Positions 1 to 9,339 of a stretch of DNA of 64,000 nucleotides are shown here, piece by piece. This DNA is from an uncultured Francisellaceae bacterium (lineage in GTDB: Bacteria; Pseudomonadota; Gammaproteobacteria; UBA6186; Azoamicaceae): positions 1 to 64,000 of the forward strand of contig CAMFJH010000004.1 of NCBI GenBank assembly GCA_945956915.1, written 5' to 3'. Every line of letters starts with the position of its first letter. Within the stretch, counting starts at the first letter, position 1. The notes beneath the pieces were generated by a model. That model was not told the DNA's origin and ran no database searches. It saw only the letters and a program-made list of their open reading frames with translations. The position numbers and the translations under genes were made by a program.

Positions 1-2
1 TT

Positions 3-1179
3 TACAATGGCTCCCCGGAGAATATTATGACTAATTTTCCCCGGACATTAGTGCGTTGGTAGGCACAGGGGGGTTGATTGCTCCAATTGCAGGAGCAGCT
101 TTAGCATCAGCAGTTGCGTATAGAGCGAAAACTGATAGACACGTGTCACATACACAGTGGCAATTTAAAGAAAAACATAGACCCATCAATAACTATAAAG
201 TTTATAGTACACATAATTGCGATGGATCACTCAATGAAGAGCATTGTAAATTTATAGATGATCAGCTAACAAATGAATCCAAGGTTTTTAATGGCGGTTC
301 AAAAATTTTAAGTTCTTCGTATTCTTCTGAAATACGAACTGATTCACTCATGACAAAGGGAAATGAACGATTCATTCAAGCTTTTGAATTAGCCAGTTCT
401 GCTCAAGAAAAGTTGGCAGTTCTGATGACAGAGTTAGATACTGCAAAACTTGGTTATGAAGAAAGATTATTAAAAGTGTTAGATAACAAGGAATATCGAG
501 AGCTATTGTCAGAAAAAAATAATGGGGGTTATTCATTACTATCCCATGCAATCAAAAAAGAAAGATATGCTTTGGCGGAAAAATTAATACCGTGTTCAAG
601 TGAAATTATTAACTCACCTAATAAAGAAGGGAAAACACCTTTTTTAATCTGTTTAGATAAAATAAATGCATACACTCGAAGTCTTGGCGACAGTGCTGCA
701 GTAGAACGAACATTAGCAAGCGCGTTATTAGCTTCTGGTGTAGATTTAGCACTGAGTAATCAAGCAACTTTGGCAAAACAAGTACTTACCCTAAGACTCA
801 ATTTTGGAACACCTGGAACCGCATTTAGACAATTTTTTATGAATTTAAATGCACAATTAGATGCAATTATTAATGCGCCTGTCCCTAATTTGCTTATATC
901 AAAAGCCGCAAATAGTATTAATGCTCCTGAATTACCAGGGTCGCAGAATTTCGTCAGCATCTATATGATGCAATGAAAGCAGAGCAGAACTCAGAAATGC
1001 AAGTGGAACATTTTGCAGAAGCATCGAAAATCATTAAAAATAATCTTATTGATGTTAATATAGCTCTTTCCGAAGTGGATACTTGTTTGGATACTTGGAA
1101 AGAAAATTCAAGTTTATTAAACATTAAAGAAGAGTTAATGAACATAAATACAAAATTATCAATAAAGTGTGCACCTTAG
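3..1179 (+). pseudogene. Ankyrin-like hypothetical protein gene, apparently frameshifted twice; 5' end outside the window
   Basis: The longest open frame runs from a TTG at 56 to a stop at 974-976 (306 codons). A second frame of 68 codons starts at 973 and ends at 1179. The second frame already reads plausibly upstream of its ATG (AEFRQHLYDAMKAEQ), which suggests that one gene switches frame near the GGG run at 938-940. At the left edge, frame 3 is open from the window start to a TAG at 60-62. It joins sensibly to the main frame around the run TTTTCCCC (35-42). Residues about 160-200 of the main frame (YSLLSHAIKKERYALAEKLI, then a NKEGKTPFL turn) resemble ankyrin repeats. Both shifts sit at homopolymers, so sequencing error is an alternative to decay. 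No function is assigned; an effector-like role would be speculation. Confidence 0.55.
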
Positions 1180-1183
1180 TTTT

Positions 1184-1427
1184 TGACCCTCATCCGCCTG
1201 CCGGCACCTTCTCCCGAGAAAAGCGGGAGAAGGAACCACACCTTAGCGTTTTGATATTTTTAAAAAATATTTTTTTAATTTAAATTATAAATAAACTTGG
1301 TCTAATTCGTGTAGACTTCTTAAATTTAAAGTAAAATGTGATAGCGTCAGCTAATAGTAGAATGCTTGTTTGTGGTCCCTTCTCCCGCTTTTCTCGGGAG
1401 AAGGTGCCGGCAGGCAGATGAGGGTCA
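1184..1427. repeat. 57-bp REP-like inverted repeat pair around a 130-bp AT-rich spacer
   Basis: The left arm is 1184-1240 and the right arm, its reverse complement with two mismatches, is 1371-1427. Each arm also contains its own hairpin, CCTTCTCCCG and CGGGAGAAGG around a 7-nt loop. The arms are GC-rich (they include GCCTGCCGGCACC) while the spacer 1241-1370 is very AT-rich and holds no convincing gene. Together they fill the 258-bp gap between the broken ankyrin-like gene and ubiJ. This is the architecture of a REP/BIME-like or MITE-like element, and the hairpins could also act as transcription stops for both flanking genes. Whether it recurs elsewhere in the genome cannot be seen here. Confidence 0.75.
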
Positions 1428-1437
1428 CAAAAAAAAA

Positions 1438-2025
1438 TTACTCTTCTAAATTTTTTATTCGTGCTTCAAGCCTATCTATACTTGCACGTAATTTATCTAC
1501 GTCGTTGAGAAAAGTACTTGTTTCTGTGGGTGTTGGCATGTATTTTCCTTCGGATTGTAAGTAATCGCGTGTTTTTTCAGAAGCTGCACTTAACAATCCT
1601 TGAGTCTTGTTGCGTGCTGCACTAAGGCCATCGGTCAATTGATAAGCTACTGTGTCTCCAAGATAGTTGGATAGCCATTGTTCCCAATCGATATTCAAGC
1701 TGAAAAACAAATTTTGTAATGCCTCAGCGATTGCTGTGTCGCCTTCAATACGCAATCCCTGATTCGCAGCTTCACGTGGGTTTTTAAACAATGCAAGTGT
1801 TACAAAAGCACTGATAGGTCCTTGAATAATCGTGTTGGGCGTTTCAGGACACTCGGTAGATAATAATAGCTCGCCCATATCAAACAAAATAAAAATATTA
1901 TAGTTTTCAATCTCTATTTGAATACAAGCATCTTCTAATTTTTGTAGAGTCACAGGAGCATGGCAATCATGGCTTAAGGCTTGATTTATTAAAATTGCAG
2001 CTGAATTTAATAGTACAGGTATCAT
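1438..2025 (-). CDS. ubiJ: Ubiquinone biosynthesis accessory factor UbiJ (SCP2-domain lipid-binding protein)
   Basis: This 195-residue protein sits directly after ubiE, and its ATG overlaps the ubiE stop by 4 bp (ATGA), so translation is probably coupled. The N-terminal ~110 residues match the SCP2-like lipid-binding fold of UbiJ. The end ([20 protein letters not shown]) is the coiled coil expected to pair with UbiK. In well-studied gammaproteobacteria UbiJ and UbiK hold ubiquinone intermediates for the cytosolic Ubi complex. A short UbiK is encoded at 24890-25054. The usual next gene, ubiB, is absent; the REP-like pair and a broken gene follow instead. Identification rests on domain layout and gene order. 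Confidence 0.85.
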   Translation of the reverse strand: MIPVLLNSAAILINQALSHDCHAPVTLQKLEDACIQIEIENYNIFILFDMGELLLSTECPETPNTIIQGPISAFVTLALFKNPREAANQGLRIEGDTAIAEALQNLFFSLNIDWEQWLSNYLGDTVAYQLTDGLSAARNKTQGLLSAASEKTRDYLQSEGKYMPTPTETSTFLNDVDKLRASIDRLEARIKNLEE

Positions 2026-2777
2026 GATAATTTGAATCCTGTATGAATCGCAACAATGCCTTGATGTAAATTTTCATAACTACAGTTTTCTAATCCTGCT
2101 GTTTGCATCATGCCCTTTAGCGTTTCTTGATCAGGATGCATACGAATCGATTCTGCCAAATATTGATAGCTTTGGGCATCTTGGCAAACTAATTTTCCCA
2201 TTAAAGGTAGTGCTGAAAAAGAATAGGCATCGTATAAAGAAGATAATATTGGCATGGTGGGATGAGAAAATTCTAAAATCACCACTCGCCCTCCAAGCTT
2301 CAAACATCTGCTCATTTCAGCAATTGCGAGTTCTTTATGGGTGACATTTCGCAAACCAAAAGCGATAATCACACAATCAAAAGTAAGGGAGGGAAAAGGC
2401 AAATACTCTGCATTGGCCTGCACCCATTGCACAGGTCCTATAATGCCAGCATCCAATAAGCGATCGCGCCCCACATTCATCATGCTATCATTAATATCTG
2501 ATAAAACAATTTGGCCTTGCTTACCCATTTTTTTGGCTAGCAAACGCGTAATATCTCCTGTACCTCCAGCCAAATCCAAAATAGTTTGATTGGGTTTTAC
2601 ATTACATTTGGCAACGGCCATACGTTTCCAAAGTCGATGTAAACCAAAAGACATTAAATCATTCATGATATCGTAACGCTTAGCTACAGAATGAAAAACA
2701 TCTGCGACCCGTTCGGTTTTTTCAGAAGCAGGGATGGTTTGATAACCAAAATGCGTGTTTTTATCGTTAGGATTCAT
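2022..2777 (-). CDS. ubiE: Ubiquinone/menaquinone biosynthesis C-methyltransferase UbiE
   Basis: The protein has 251 residues, the normal length for UbiE/COQ5. It shows the family start ([19 protein letters not shown], then [15 protein letters not shown]) and a class I SAM-binding glycine motif (DLAGGTGDI). The later signature [16 protein letters not shown] is also present. It performs the C-methylation step of ubiquinone synthesis in the cytoplasm, using SAM. Only one base separates it from the rpe stop upstream and it overlaps ubiJ downstream, so rpe-ubiE-ubiJ look like one transcription unit. Nothing is unusual in the sequence. Confidence 0.96.
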   Translation of the reverse strand: MNPNDKNTHFGYQTIPASEKTERVADVFHSVAKRYDIMNDLMSFGLHRLWKRMAVAKCNVKPNQTILDLAGGTGDITRLLAKKMGKQGQIVLSDINDSMMNVGRDRLLDAGIIGPVQWVQANAEYLPFPSLTFDCVIIAFGLRNVTHKELAIAEMSRCLKLGGRVVILEFSHPTMPILSSLYDAYSFSALPLMGKLVCQDAQSYQYLAESIRMHPDQETLKGMMQTAGLENCSYENLHQGIVAIHTGFKLS

Positions 2778-2778
2778 T

Positions 2779-3444
2779 TTAAGTCGCCAATATTGTTCTG
2801 AATTGATCGATAGTTTTTTTATACTCTTTTGTACCGAAAATAGCCGAGCCTGCTACAAAAGTATCTGCCCCTGCATCTCGAATGGCGCTTAGATTATTTA
2901 AATTCACGCCCCCATCTATTTCCAAACGAATATCATATCCGCTGGCATCGATAATACGACGTGCTTCTTTTAATTTATTTAATGCAGAGTCTATAAATTT
3001 TTGTCCCCCAAAACCTGGATTTACAGACATCAGTAAAATCAAATCTATTTTATCTAAAACATAAGGCAAGACTGATAAGGGCGTTGCAGGATTAAAGACC
3101 AAGCCTGCTTTACAACCTTTCTCACGGATTCTTGTTAAGCTACGATCCAGATGCTCTGTGGATTCAGGATGAATACTGATAATGCTGGCACCGGCTTCTG
3201 CAAAATCTTCAATTAAGCGATCAACAGGTTTTACCATTAAGTGCACATCAATAGGTGCGCTCACACCATAGTTTCTTAAAGCCTGACAAACAACAGGACC
3301 AAAGCTTAGATTAGGTACATAATGATTATCCATCACATCAAAATGAATCCAATCCGCACCCGCATCAAGCACTGCATTCACTTCTTCTCCAAGGCGTGCC
3401 AGATCTGCAGACAAAATCGAAGGCGCAATCAAAAAATTCGACAT
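2779..3444 (-). CDS. rpe: Ribulose-phosphate 3-epimerase
   Basis: This 221-residue TIM-barrel enzyme interconverts ribulose 5-phosphate and xylulose 5-phosphate in the pentose phosphate pathway. The family signatures are clear: [15 protein letters not shown] at the start, the metal-site segment [23 protein letters not shown], the phosphate loop [13 protein letters not shown], and EIDGGVN plus [12 protein letters not shown] near the end. It is first in the apparent rpe-ubiE-ubiJ unit, with the ubiE start one base after its stop. In many relatives rpe lies beside gph and trpE; here a PagL-like gene lies upstream on the same strand. Confidence 0.97.
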   Translation of the reverse strand: MSNFLIAPSILSADLARLGEEVNAVLDAGADWIHFDVMDNHYVPNLSFGPVVCQALRNYGVSAPIDVHLMVKPVDRLIEDFAEAGASIISIHPESTEHLDRSLTRIREKGCKAGLVFNPATPLSVLPYVLDKIDLILLMSVNPGFGGQKFIDSALNKLKEARRIIDASGYDIRLEIDGGVNLNNLSAIRDAGADTFVAGSAIFGTKEYKKTIDQFRTILAT

Positions 3445-3462
3445 ACTAGATCCTTTTTTTAT

Positions 3463-4047
3463 TCACATTTGATACCAATAACCCAATACTATCATATGAA
3501 GGTTTATTGTAGCATTAGGATGTTTTAAAAAACCATTGGAAAAATTGGTGTATCGGTAACCTATATCAAACTGTCGACGGCTGCCTATACGAATGCCTGC
3601 ACCTAATTTGCTTTCGAACTGGAAGTGCATGCCTAAATTTCGACCGGCTATTTTTCCTTGACTAAGCCAACCTGCCCCTAAGCCTACATCGATATAAGGC
3701 CAAGCGTTTTCATCTAAAAAAGTGGGCTCTCTAAAAAACCTAAAAAAACCACCGACAGTGAACCCTTTAAGATGTTGGGCTGTAACCCGATTAGTAGGTT
3801 TTTGATTAGAGGATAAATAATAAAAGCTACCGTCCACATAGCCTTTAAAAGGCCAAATACGTTCGGGATCAGGGTTCCAAAAATCGGTTACCGTTTGTTG
3901 CAAATTTAAGCGCAAAGGTACAATGTTGCGTGTACCCCATCCGGTTGCAATGGTGCCTGAAATTTCGTCCGAGATAACAGAGCTTACACAACCAAACCCT
4001 AATAAGAGGATCAGTATCATCTTTGTCATTATCTTTGGCTTATTCAC
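3463..4047 (-). CDS. PagL-like lipid A deacylase family outer-membrane barrel, catalytic positions altered
   Basis: The C-terminal part aligns with PagL, the outer-membrane lipid A 3-O-deacylase. The segment RYTNFSNGFLKHPNATIN corresponds to the PagL active-site region (H-x-S-N-x-G-L-K-x-P-N-x-x-I-E). Serine 170 is kept, but the catalytic histidine position is Asn168 and the glutamate position is Asn182. The protein may therefore be inactive or have another role. I chose the GTG at 4045-4047 as start: TAAGGAGG lies 4 nt upstream, giving 194 residues with a hydrophobic signal segment (MILILLLGFGCVSS). A longer reading to 4110 has no comparable ribosome-binding site. The final residues YWYQM fit an outer-membrane barrel end. 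Confidence 0.72.
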   Translation of the reverse strand: MNKPKIMTKMILILLLGFGCVSSVISDEISGTIATGWGTRNIVPLRLNLQQTVTDFWNPDPERIWPFKGYVDGSFYYLSSNQKPTNRVTAQHLKGFTVGGFFRFFREPTFLDENAWPYIDVGLGAGWLSQGKIAGRNLGMHFQFESKLGAGIRIGSRRQFDIGYRYTNFSNGFLKHPNATINLHMIVLGYWYQM

Positions 4048-4144
4048 AGCATCCTCCTTAGGCAACTTTATCTTAGATCCTTTGAGTACAGTATAAGTCA
4101 AAGCCCACAAAATCTCTCATCCGAAATAAAATAAGGTAGTTTAA

Positions 4145-5023
4145 TTACTTAAACCCTCGTGCTTCTCGAATCAAATCATAAGCGGAACGGATCTGTAAGA
4201 CTTTTTCTTTAGCCATTTTCATCATGCCTTCAGGCAAGCCACGAGAAGCCAACTTATCCGGGTGATGTTGGTTCATTAATTTTCGATACGCTTTTTTAAT
4301 ATCAGAAACACTGGCAGATTCTGATACCCCTAAAACACCATAAGCATCTTGTAGGGAAAATCCTGAAGGCCCGTGGCTTGCATGGTGGCCTCCCCTTGAG
4401 GAACCTCCCTGATAGCTTCTATGCTGTTGCTGGTAGCCACCATACTGCCTACTTTGTTGTTGAAAGCCCCCGCTATACCATTGGTGAAAAGCTTGACTGG
4501 CCCATTGTTGCGCCCACAAGCGCTCGAATTCTTGAGGCGAAAAATGTAAGCATTCACAAATATGGAGCAAGACTCTTTTTTCTTCAGGCTGTAATGCGCC
4601 ATCAGATAAAGCAGCCCCTAATTGAATTTCTATAAAAAATCGTAATAAATCTTTATGAGAGCGACATTTTTCAAATAACGCTTCTAAAACCTGATCCACA
4701 TTAAAACCAGGTTGCTTGCCTTTATTAAATAGTTGTATGGCTTCTTTTCTTAAAGCTTCGCTAAGATCCAACTGCGCCATTATGCGTTGGGCTTCTACAA
4801 TTTCATCAGGTTGTACATGCCCATCGGCTTTAGCAAGATGCCCCATGATAGAAAAAGTGGCTGTAAAAAAAGCCCTTTGAACATCTGCGGGTCTTGAACG
4901 GGGCATGGTATGCAGATGCAGTGTTAAGCCCTTATCAAACATATGTCCAATAAAAATACCCAAGAGCGCGCCTACTGTACCCAAAAGCATGTAGCCTAAA
5001 AATGCGCCAATTATTTTTCCCAT
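4145..5023 (-). CDS. djlA: Membrane-anchored co-chaperone DjlA
   Basis: The 292 residues show the DjlA layout. A single N-terminal membrane segment rich in glycine (about residues 2-28) is followed by a TerB-like helical domain (about 45-170). A Gln/Gly/Ser/His-rich linker (about 185-220) leads to a C-terminal J domain. The J domain starts at DAYGVLGV and carries the HPD triad (NQHHPDKL) that stimulates DnaK ATPase. DjlA works at the inner membrane with DnaK. It precedes nothing obviously related: murU and amgK lie just upstream on the same strand (13-bp gap), a PagL-like gene downstream. Length and domain order are normal. Confidence 0.93.
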   Translation of the reverse strand: MGKIIGAFLGYMLLGTVGALLGIFIGHMFDKGLTLHLHTMPRSRPADVQRAFFTATFSIMGHLAKADGHVQPDEIVEAQRIMAQLDLSEALRKEAIQLFNKGKQPGFNVDQVLEALFEKCRSHKDLLRFFIEIQLGAALSDGALQPEEKRVLLHICECLHFSPQEFERLWAQQWASQAFHQWYSGGFQQQSRQYGGYQQQHRSYQGGSSRGGHHASHGPSGFSLQDAYGVLGVSESASVSDIKKAYRKLMNQHHPDKLASRGLPEGMMKMAKEKVLQIRSAYDLIREARGFK

Positions 5024-5036
5024 TTATTCACTCGTT

Positions 5037-5729
5037 TTAATCCAACATAAATTCAGTACTGTTATTTAATTCTGTAAGTTGAGAAGGCGTGCCGATATTA
5101 TGCCACAACCCCTCATACAATTCACCCGTTATTTGTTTATGTGCAATACCGTGCAAAAACAATTTCCCTAATGGATAAGCGCCTTCTGGGCATTCATCAA
5201 AAAACGCAGCCTGGTATAGGCCTATGTTACCAAAATTATATAAGACAGGCACTTCTGATACCTTATTCGACAACAAGGTGCTCTGTTCAAGAAATCCAAA
5301 ATCTCCCTTTGGATGATAAACCGGTGTGGGTGTTAAAATAAGATGTGCCCAAGATCCCAAGGCTGTTATCGCATAGGCTTTTAAAAGAGCGAAATCAAAA
5401 TGCGTATAAATATCGGCACTTAATGCAATAAAGCGATCCCCCAACAATGGCAAGGCCTTTTTAATTCCGCCTGCGGTTTCTAAAACCGGATCTTCATAAG
5501 AATACTGGATATCAACTCCAAAAGCGTTCCCATTACCCAAGGCTGCTTCAAGCTGTTGGCCTAAGTACCCTAAATTAATGACAATTTCACGGATACCCGC
5601 TTTGGCCAAAGCTTCCAGATGATAAACAATCAAGGGTTTGTGGTGGAGCAATAATAACGGTTTGGGTATAGAATCGCTTAAGGGTCGCATCCTATTGCCT
5701 CTACCTGCAGCTAAAATCATAGCGCGCAT
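5037..5729 (-). CDS. murU: N-acetylmuramate alpha-1-phosphate uridylyltransferase MurU
   Basis: This 230-residue sugar-phosphate nucleotidyltransferase begins with the diagnostic motif MILAAGRGNRMRPLSDSIPK. It also carries KPLIVYHLEALAKAGI, EDPVLETAGGIKKALPLLG and the acidic metal-site segment ALSADIYTHF. It overlaps amgK by 13 bp. In Pseudomonas the AmgK-MurU pair recycles peptidoglycan: AmgK phosphorylates MurNAc and MurU converts the 1-phosphate to UDP-MurNAc, bypassing de novo synthesis and its fosfomycin-sensitive step. The adjacency to an AmgK-type kinase is the main reason to choose MurU over other nucleotidyltransferases of this family. Confidence 0.9.
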   Translation of the reverse strand: MRAMILAAGRGNRMRPLSDSIPKPLLLLHHKPLIVYHLEALAKAGIREIVINLGYLGQQLEAALGNGNAFGVDIQYSYEDPVLETAGGIKKALPLLGDRFIALSADIYTHFDFALLKAYAITALGSWAHLILTPTPVYHPKGDFGFLEQSTLLSNKVSEVPVLYNFGNIGLYQAAFFDECPEGAYPLGKLFLHGIAHKQITGELYEGLWHNIGTPSQLTELNNSTEFMLD

Positions 5730-6724
5730 GTTTTAGAGTGCTCCGAAAGGTTTTTTAAAAATGCTGCCAAGGGTGTTAATTCTGCATACAATTCACAAGT
5801 TGCATGAATATACTCTAAGACCAAAGGGATATCCCCTAAGTACCCTGATTTCCCATCTCTATGATGTAATCTTGAAAAAATACCTAAATTTTTTAAATGT
5901 CTTTGCAAACCCGTCCAGTCAAACCACTGTATAAATTGCCTATCCGATACCGAAGGATTTAATAAAGCAGCTTGAATCAATTGTTTTTTAAAGCTTAGAA
6001 CCCATTGCAATACACGTTCTCTTGGCCATTGAATATAACAATCTTGAAATAAAGACACCAGATCATAAGTAATGGGTCCCATCATGGCATCCTGAAAATC
6101 TAAAATCCCAGGATTAGCTGTTTCTAAGATCATTAAATTACGTGAGTGATAATCTCTATGAATAAATACTTTGGGTTGTTCATCAATCAACTGTGTAATC
6201 TTGTATAAAACATCGTCTAAGTGCCCTTGTTCTATTATTATGTTTAAATGTTTTTTCAAATACCAGGTTTCAAATAAAGCCAATTGCTCAATCATAAAGG
6301 GTATATCAAAAGTGTTAAAACTAAAAGACAAGCCTACCGGCTTACAACGATGAATTTTAATCAAAGCGGTGAGCGCATTCTGATATAAACTTTCTATTGC
6401 AATGGCATTATTTTCTCGATTGTATTTTAAAGCCGGTAGATAAAGATTATCTCCTAAATCTGATAACAGTAAAAAACCTAAGCTTATATTTTGCTCTAAT
6501 ACCTTGGGCACTGATAAGCCCTCATTAGCCAACAAGCCTGCGATTTCTATAAAGGGCACTGTGGTCTCAGGGGGTGGGGCCTCCATCACTACAAAAGTTT
6601 GAATACCCACCCGCACACGCCAATAGCGCCTAAAGCTGGCATCTCCAGCAAGGGGGGTACAGGTATAAGATGCACCCTTAAATAATGATCCTAGCCAGCT
6701 GTCAAGCAGTGCTGGATAATCCAT
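5717..6724 (-). CDS. amgK: N-acetylmuramate/N-acetylglucosamine anomeric kinase AmgK
   Basis: The 335-residue protein belongs to the aminoglycoside phosphotransferase-like kinases. The catalytic loop is visible as FIHRDYHSRNLMI and the metal-binding segment as GILDFQDAMMGPITYDLVSL. Its position immediately before murU, with a 13-bp overlap, points to AmgK, which phosphorylates MurNAc (and GlcNAc) at C1 for peptidoglycan recycling in the cytoplasm. The gene is divergent from lptD, an arrangement known from pseudomonads. The 65-bp space between the two starts must hold both promoters; I see no clear site there. Confidence 0.9.
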   Translation of the reverse strand: MDYPALLDSWLGSLFKGASYTCTPLAGDASFRRYWRVRVGIQTFVVMEAPPPETTVPFIEIAGLLANEGLSVPKVLEQNISLGFLLLSDLGDNLYLPALKYNRENNAIAIESLYQNALTALIKIHRCKPVGLSFSFNTFDIPFMIEQLALFETWYLKKHLNIIIEQGHLDDVLYKITQLIDEQPKVFIHRDYHSRNLMILETANPGILDFQDAMMGPITYDLVSLFQDCYIQWPRERVLQWVLSFKKQLIQAALLNPSVSDRQFIQWFDWTGLQRHLKNLGIFSRLHHRDGKSGYLGDIPLVLEYIHATCELYAELTPLAAFLKNLSEHSKTCAL

Positions 6725-6789
6725 GATAGTCTCCTGACTTTAATTGAAAATTTTAAAATCTTGCAGTTCCATCCATTCTATGCGATGTT

Positions 6790-9294
6790 ATGCTCGTGAA
6801 ACAGTTATTTTACCTATTTTTTTTTAGTTTAAGTACTTGGCTATTATCAAGCCAAACAGCTTACGGCCTCTGTGTACCCCAAACGGTCTATGATGATTGG
6901 ATAACGGTACCCGAATGCCAATCTTTATGTGAAGGGTATTATTGCGAGTTATCCCCTCCTTATCCAGGACAAAGTGCTGAGTTCCTTGCCCAACAACCCA
7001 TTAGCGCCAGTTCCGAGAGTGGGATTTATCCCCAAATAGGCCCAACACAGTTAAAGGGCAAGGTGCATTTGATACAAGGCAATAGACAACTCTTTGCTGA
7101 CAAGCTAGAGCTCTATCGCGATTCCAAAAATACACAACTTGAAACCGCTATCGCTTCTGGTCATGTGCGAATTATAGAACCTGGCTTACGTATCGATGGG
7201 CCTTTGGCCACTGTTAATAAAACAGAAGATATTCAAACCATGCAAAACGCACATTTTCGATTTTACCCTCGACATGCCCATGGCAGCAGCGAGCAAATCA
7301 CGGTATGTGGCAAAACCCATATGGAACTCCAAAATGCAAGTTACAGCACTTGCAATCCTTATCAAAACACCTGGTACTTGGCTTCTTCTAAAGTCACTTT
7401 GAATAAAATCACAGGCAGAGGTCAGGCAAGGCATGCAAAATTATATCTAAAAAACACCCCCATTTTCTATTTTCCCTATATTGATTTTCCGATTGATTCT
7501 AGACGTGAAACGGGTTTTTTATTTCCAAGCGGTGGTTTTACAAACAATTCAGGTTTTGAATTCAGTACCCCTTTTTATTGGAATTTAGCGCCTAATTATG
7601 ATGCTTTATTAACGCCAACCTACTACAGTAAACGCGGTCTTGAAGCCCGCGGATTGTTTCGCTATTTATTCCCGAACAGCGATGGCGATTTAGAAGCTTC
7701 TATTTTACCCCATGATTGGACTTACAAAGCTTTTCAGAAAGAGCATTTATATAATCATCCCGGATTAAGCGCTAACGATCCAAAAGTGCTCGCCCTTAAA
7801 GGCAATTGCACACGTGAATCACTTCGTTTTAGGCACCTTACTCGCTTTAATCAACATTGGGAAAGTCGTGTTATTTACCAGTGGGTAAAAGATGATAATT
7901 ATTTTATGGATTTGGGGAATTCACTGAATGCTGCCAGCACGACACAACAATTACAACAAGCGGATTTATTGTACCAGGATTGTGATTGGAATAATGTCTT
8001 ACGGTTTCAACAATACCAAACCCTACATCCTTATAATGGGCCCGTTACAACACCCATTTATAAACGCCTTCCACAATTTGCTTTGACTAAAACGGATATT
8101 GAACTCCCTTACGGGTGGATGGCAAATTTAAGTGGCGATTTTACACATTTTGATCATATCCAAAAAAACTATTTTGTGACAGGCAATCGCTTTCAAACAC
8201 GTCCTAGTCTCTATTTACCCTTAACTGCGCCGGGTTGGTTTTTTACCCCGCGTCTTCAATGGGACCTGCTCTGCGAATCGCTTCAGAACAATTATTATGA
8301 TTTTGATGCTCGAAACCCACAAAATCCAAACAATCTAAGTTGCAACCAAAATACAAGCAATGCCCAAACGATAGCGCACCCTAAACGCAATATTCCTCTT
8401 GTTGATCTGGATACGGGTCTTATTTTTGAACGCAATTTACACTTTGCCCAATGCAATTATATTCAAACTTTAGAACCCCGTCTTTATTATTTATATGTGC
8501 CCTATCGCAACCAAAACGAGCTGCCTGTTTTCGACAGCAGTTTTATACCCTTTGATTTTAACCAGCTCTATCGAGACAATCGCTTCAGTGGTTTTGATCG
8601 CATAGGCGATACCAATCAAGTAACCTTGGGATTGACTCAACGTTTTTTACCCGTACAAACGGGTATAGAACGTTTAAATATTACCCTTGGACAAATTTTT
8701 TATTTAAGCGATCGCAAAGTCTATATTTATAAACCTGAAAATCTTTTACAAAATGCTCACCATTCTGCGCTAGTGGGTAGAATGTCGTATCGATTAAAAA
8801 ATGATTGGTCGCTCTACACAGAATTGGAATGGGATCCTGATCAAAAAAGGGCAGACAAACGATCAATCAGTTTACAATACAGCCCAGACCCCCTAGATGT
8901 GCTAAACCTCCGATATTTGTTTATACGGGACAATATCAATATTATCAATCCAAATACGTGTAAGCCTGAACGCCTTGATCAAACCGATGTGTCGTATGCT
9001 TGGAGACTAACTGAACAATGGCGGCTCTTAGGCCGCTGGCATTATGATATTGTGCGTCATAAGACCAACGACCTACTATTGGGCCTTGAGCAGCAGGGCT
9101 GCTGTACAGCCTTTAGATTTGCTGTTGTTCGCTTTTTACCCCCTAATAATCCTTTGCAACCCAATTCTCAAAAACCCAAACTGCGTTTCCAATTGCAGTT
9201 CGTGTTTAAAGGCTTGACAAACGTGGGCACTAAAATCCAACCCATGCTTTCAGAAAAAATCCCTGGATATCGGTGGCGTGGAGACGCCTTTTAA
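6790..9294 (+). CDS. lptD: LPS-assembly outer membrane protein LptD
   Basis: The protein has 834 residues: a signal peptide (cleavage near AYG, about residue 26), an OstA/LptA-like N-terminal jellyroll (about 60-210), then the large C-terminal barrel. Family features include the segment PIFYFPYIDFPIDSRRETGF and a paired cysteine (QGCCTAFRF) in the last 70 residues. Several N-terminal cysteines (CVPQ, PECQSLC, YYCEL) are available for the disulfides that LptD needs. With LptE it inserts lipopolysaccharide into the outer leaflet. surA, encoding the periplasmic chaperone that folds LptD, follows at once. The start used lacks a strong Shine-Dalgarno; a GTG at 6796 is an alternative. Confidence 0.96.
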   Translation: MLVKQLFYLFFFSLSTWLLSSQTAYGLCVPQTVYDDWITVPECQSLCEGYYCELSPPYPGQSAEFLAQQPISASSESGIYPQIGPTQLKGKVHLIQGNRQLFADKLELYRDSKNTQLETAIASGHVRIIEPGLRIDGPLATVNKTEDIQTMQNAHFRFYPRHAHGSSEQITVCGKTHMELQNASYSTCNPYQNTWYLASSKVTLNKITGRGQARHAKLYLKNTPIFYFPYIDFPIDSRRETGFLFPSGGFTNNSGFEFSTPFYWNLAPNYDALLTPTYYSKRGLEARGLFRYLFPNSDGDLEASILPHDWTYKAFQKEHLYNHPGLSANDPKVLALKGNCTRESLRFRHLTRFNQHWESRVIYQWVKDDNYFMDLGNSLNAASTTQQLQQADLLYQDCDWNNVLRFQQYQTLHPYNGPVTTPIYKRLPQFALTKTDIELPYGWMANLSGDFTHFDHIQKNYFVTGNRFQTRPSLYLPLTAPGWFFTPRLQWDLLCESLQNNYYDFDARNPQNPNNLSCNQNTSNAQTIAHPKRNIPLVDLDTGLIFERNLHFAQCNYIQTLEPRLYYLYVPYRNQNELPVFDSSFIPFDFNQLYRDNRFSGFDRIGDTNQVTLGLTQRFLPVQTGIERLNITLGQIFYLSDRKVYIYKPENLLQNAHHSALVGRMSYRLKNDWSLYTELEWDPDQKRADKRSISLQYSPDPLDVLNLRYLFIRDNINIINPNTCKPERLDQTDVSYAWRLTEQWRLLGRWHYDIVRHKTNDLLLGLEQQGCCTAFRFAVVRFLPPNNPLQPNSQKPKLRFQLQFVFKGLTNVGTKIQPMLSEKIPGYRWRGDAF

Positions 9295-9339
9295 GGTAAA
9301 ATATCAGCATACTGTTCAACACTAAGCTTTATAGGTGAA

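Noticed and set aside
1184-1427. Possible CRISPR array
   Set aside because: Only two arms, in inverted orientation, with a single spacer; this is a palindromic element.
4330-4635. Open frames on both strands inside djlA
   Set aside because: They overlap the well-supported linker and TerB region of djlA and have no family features.
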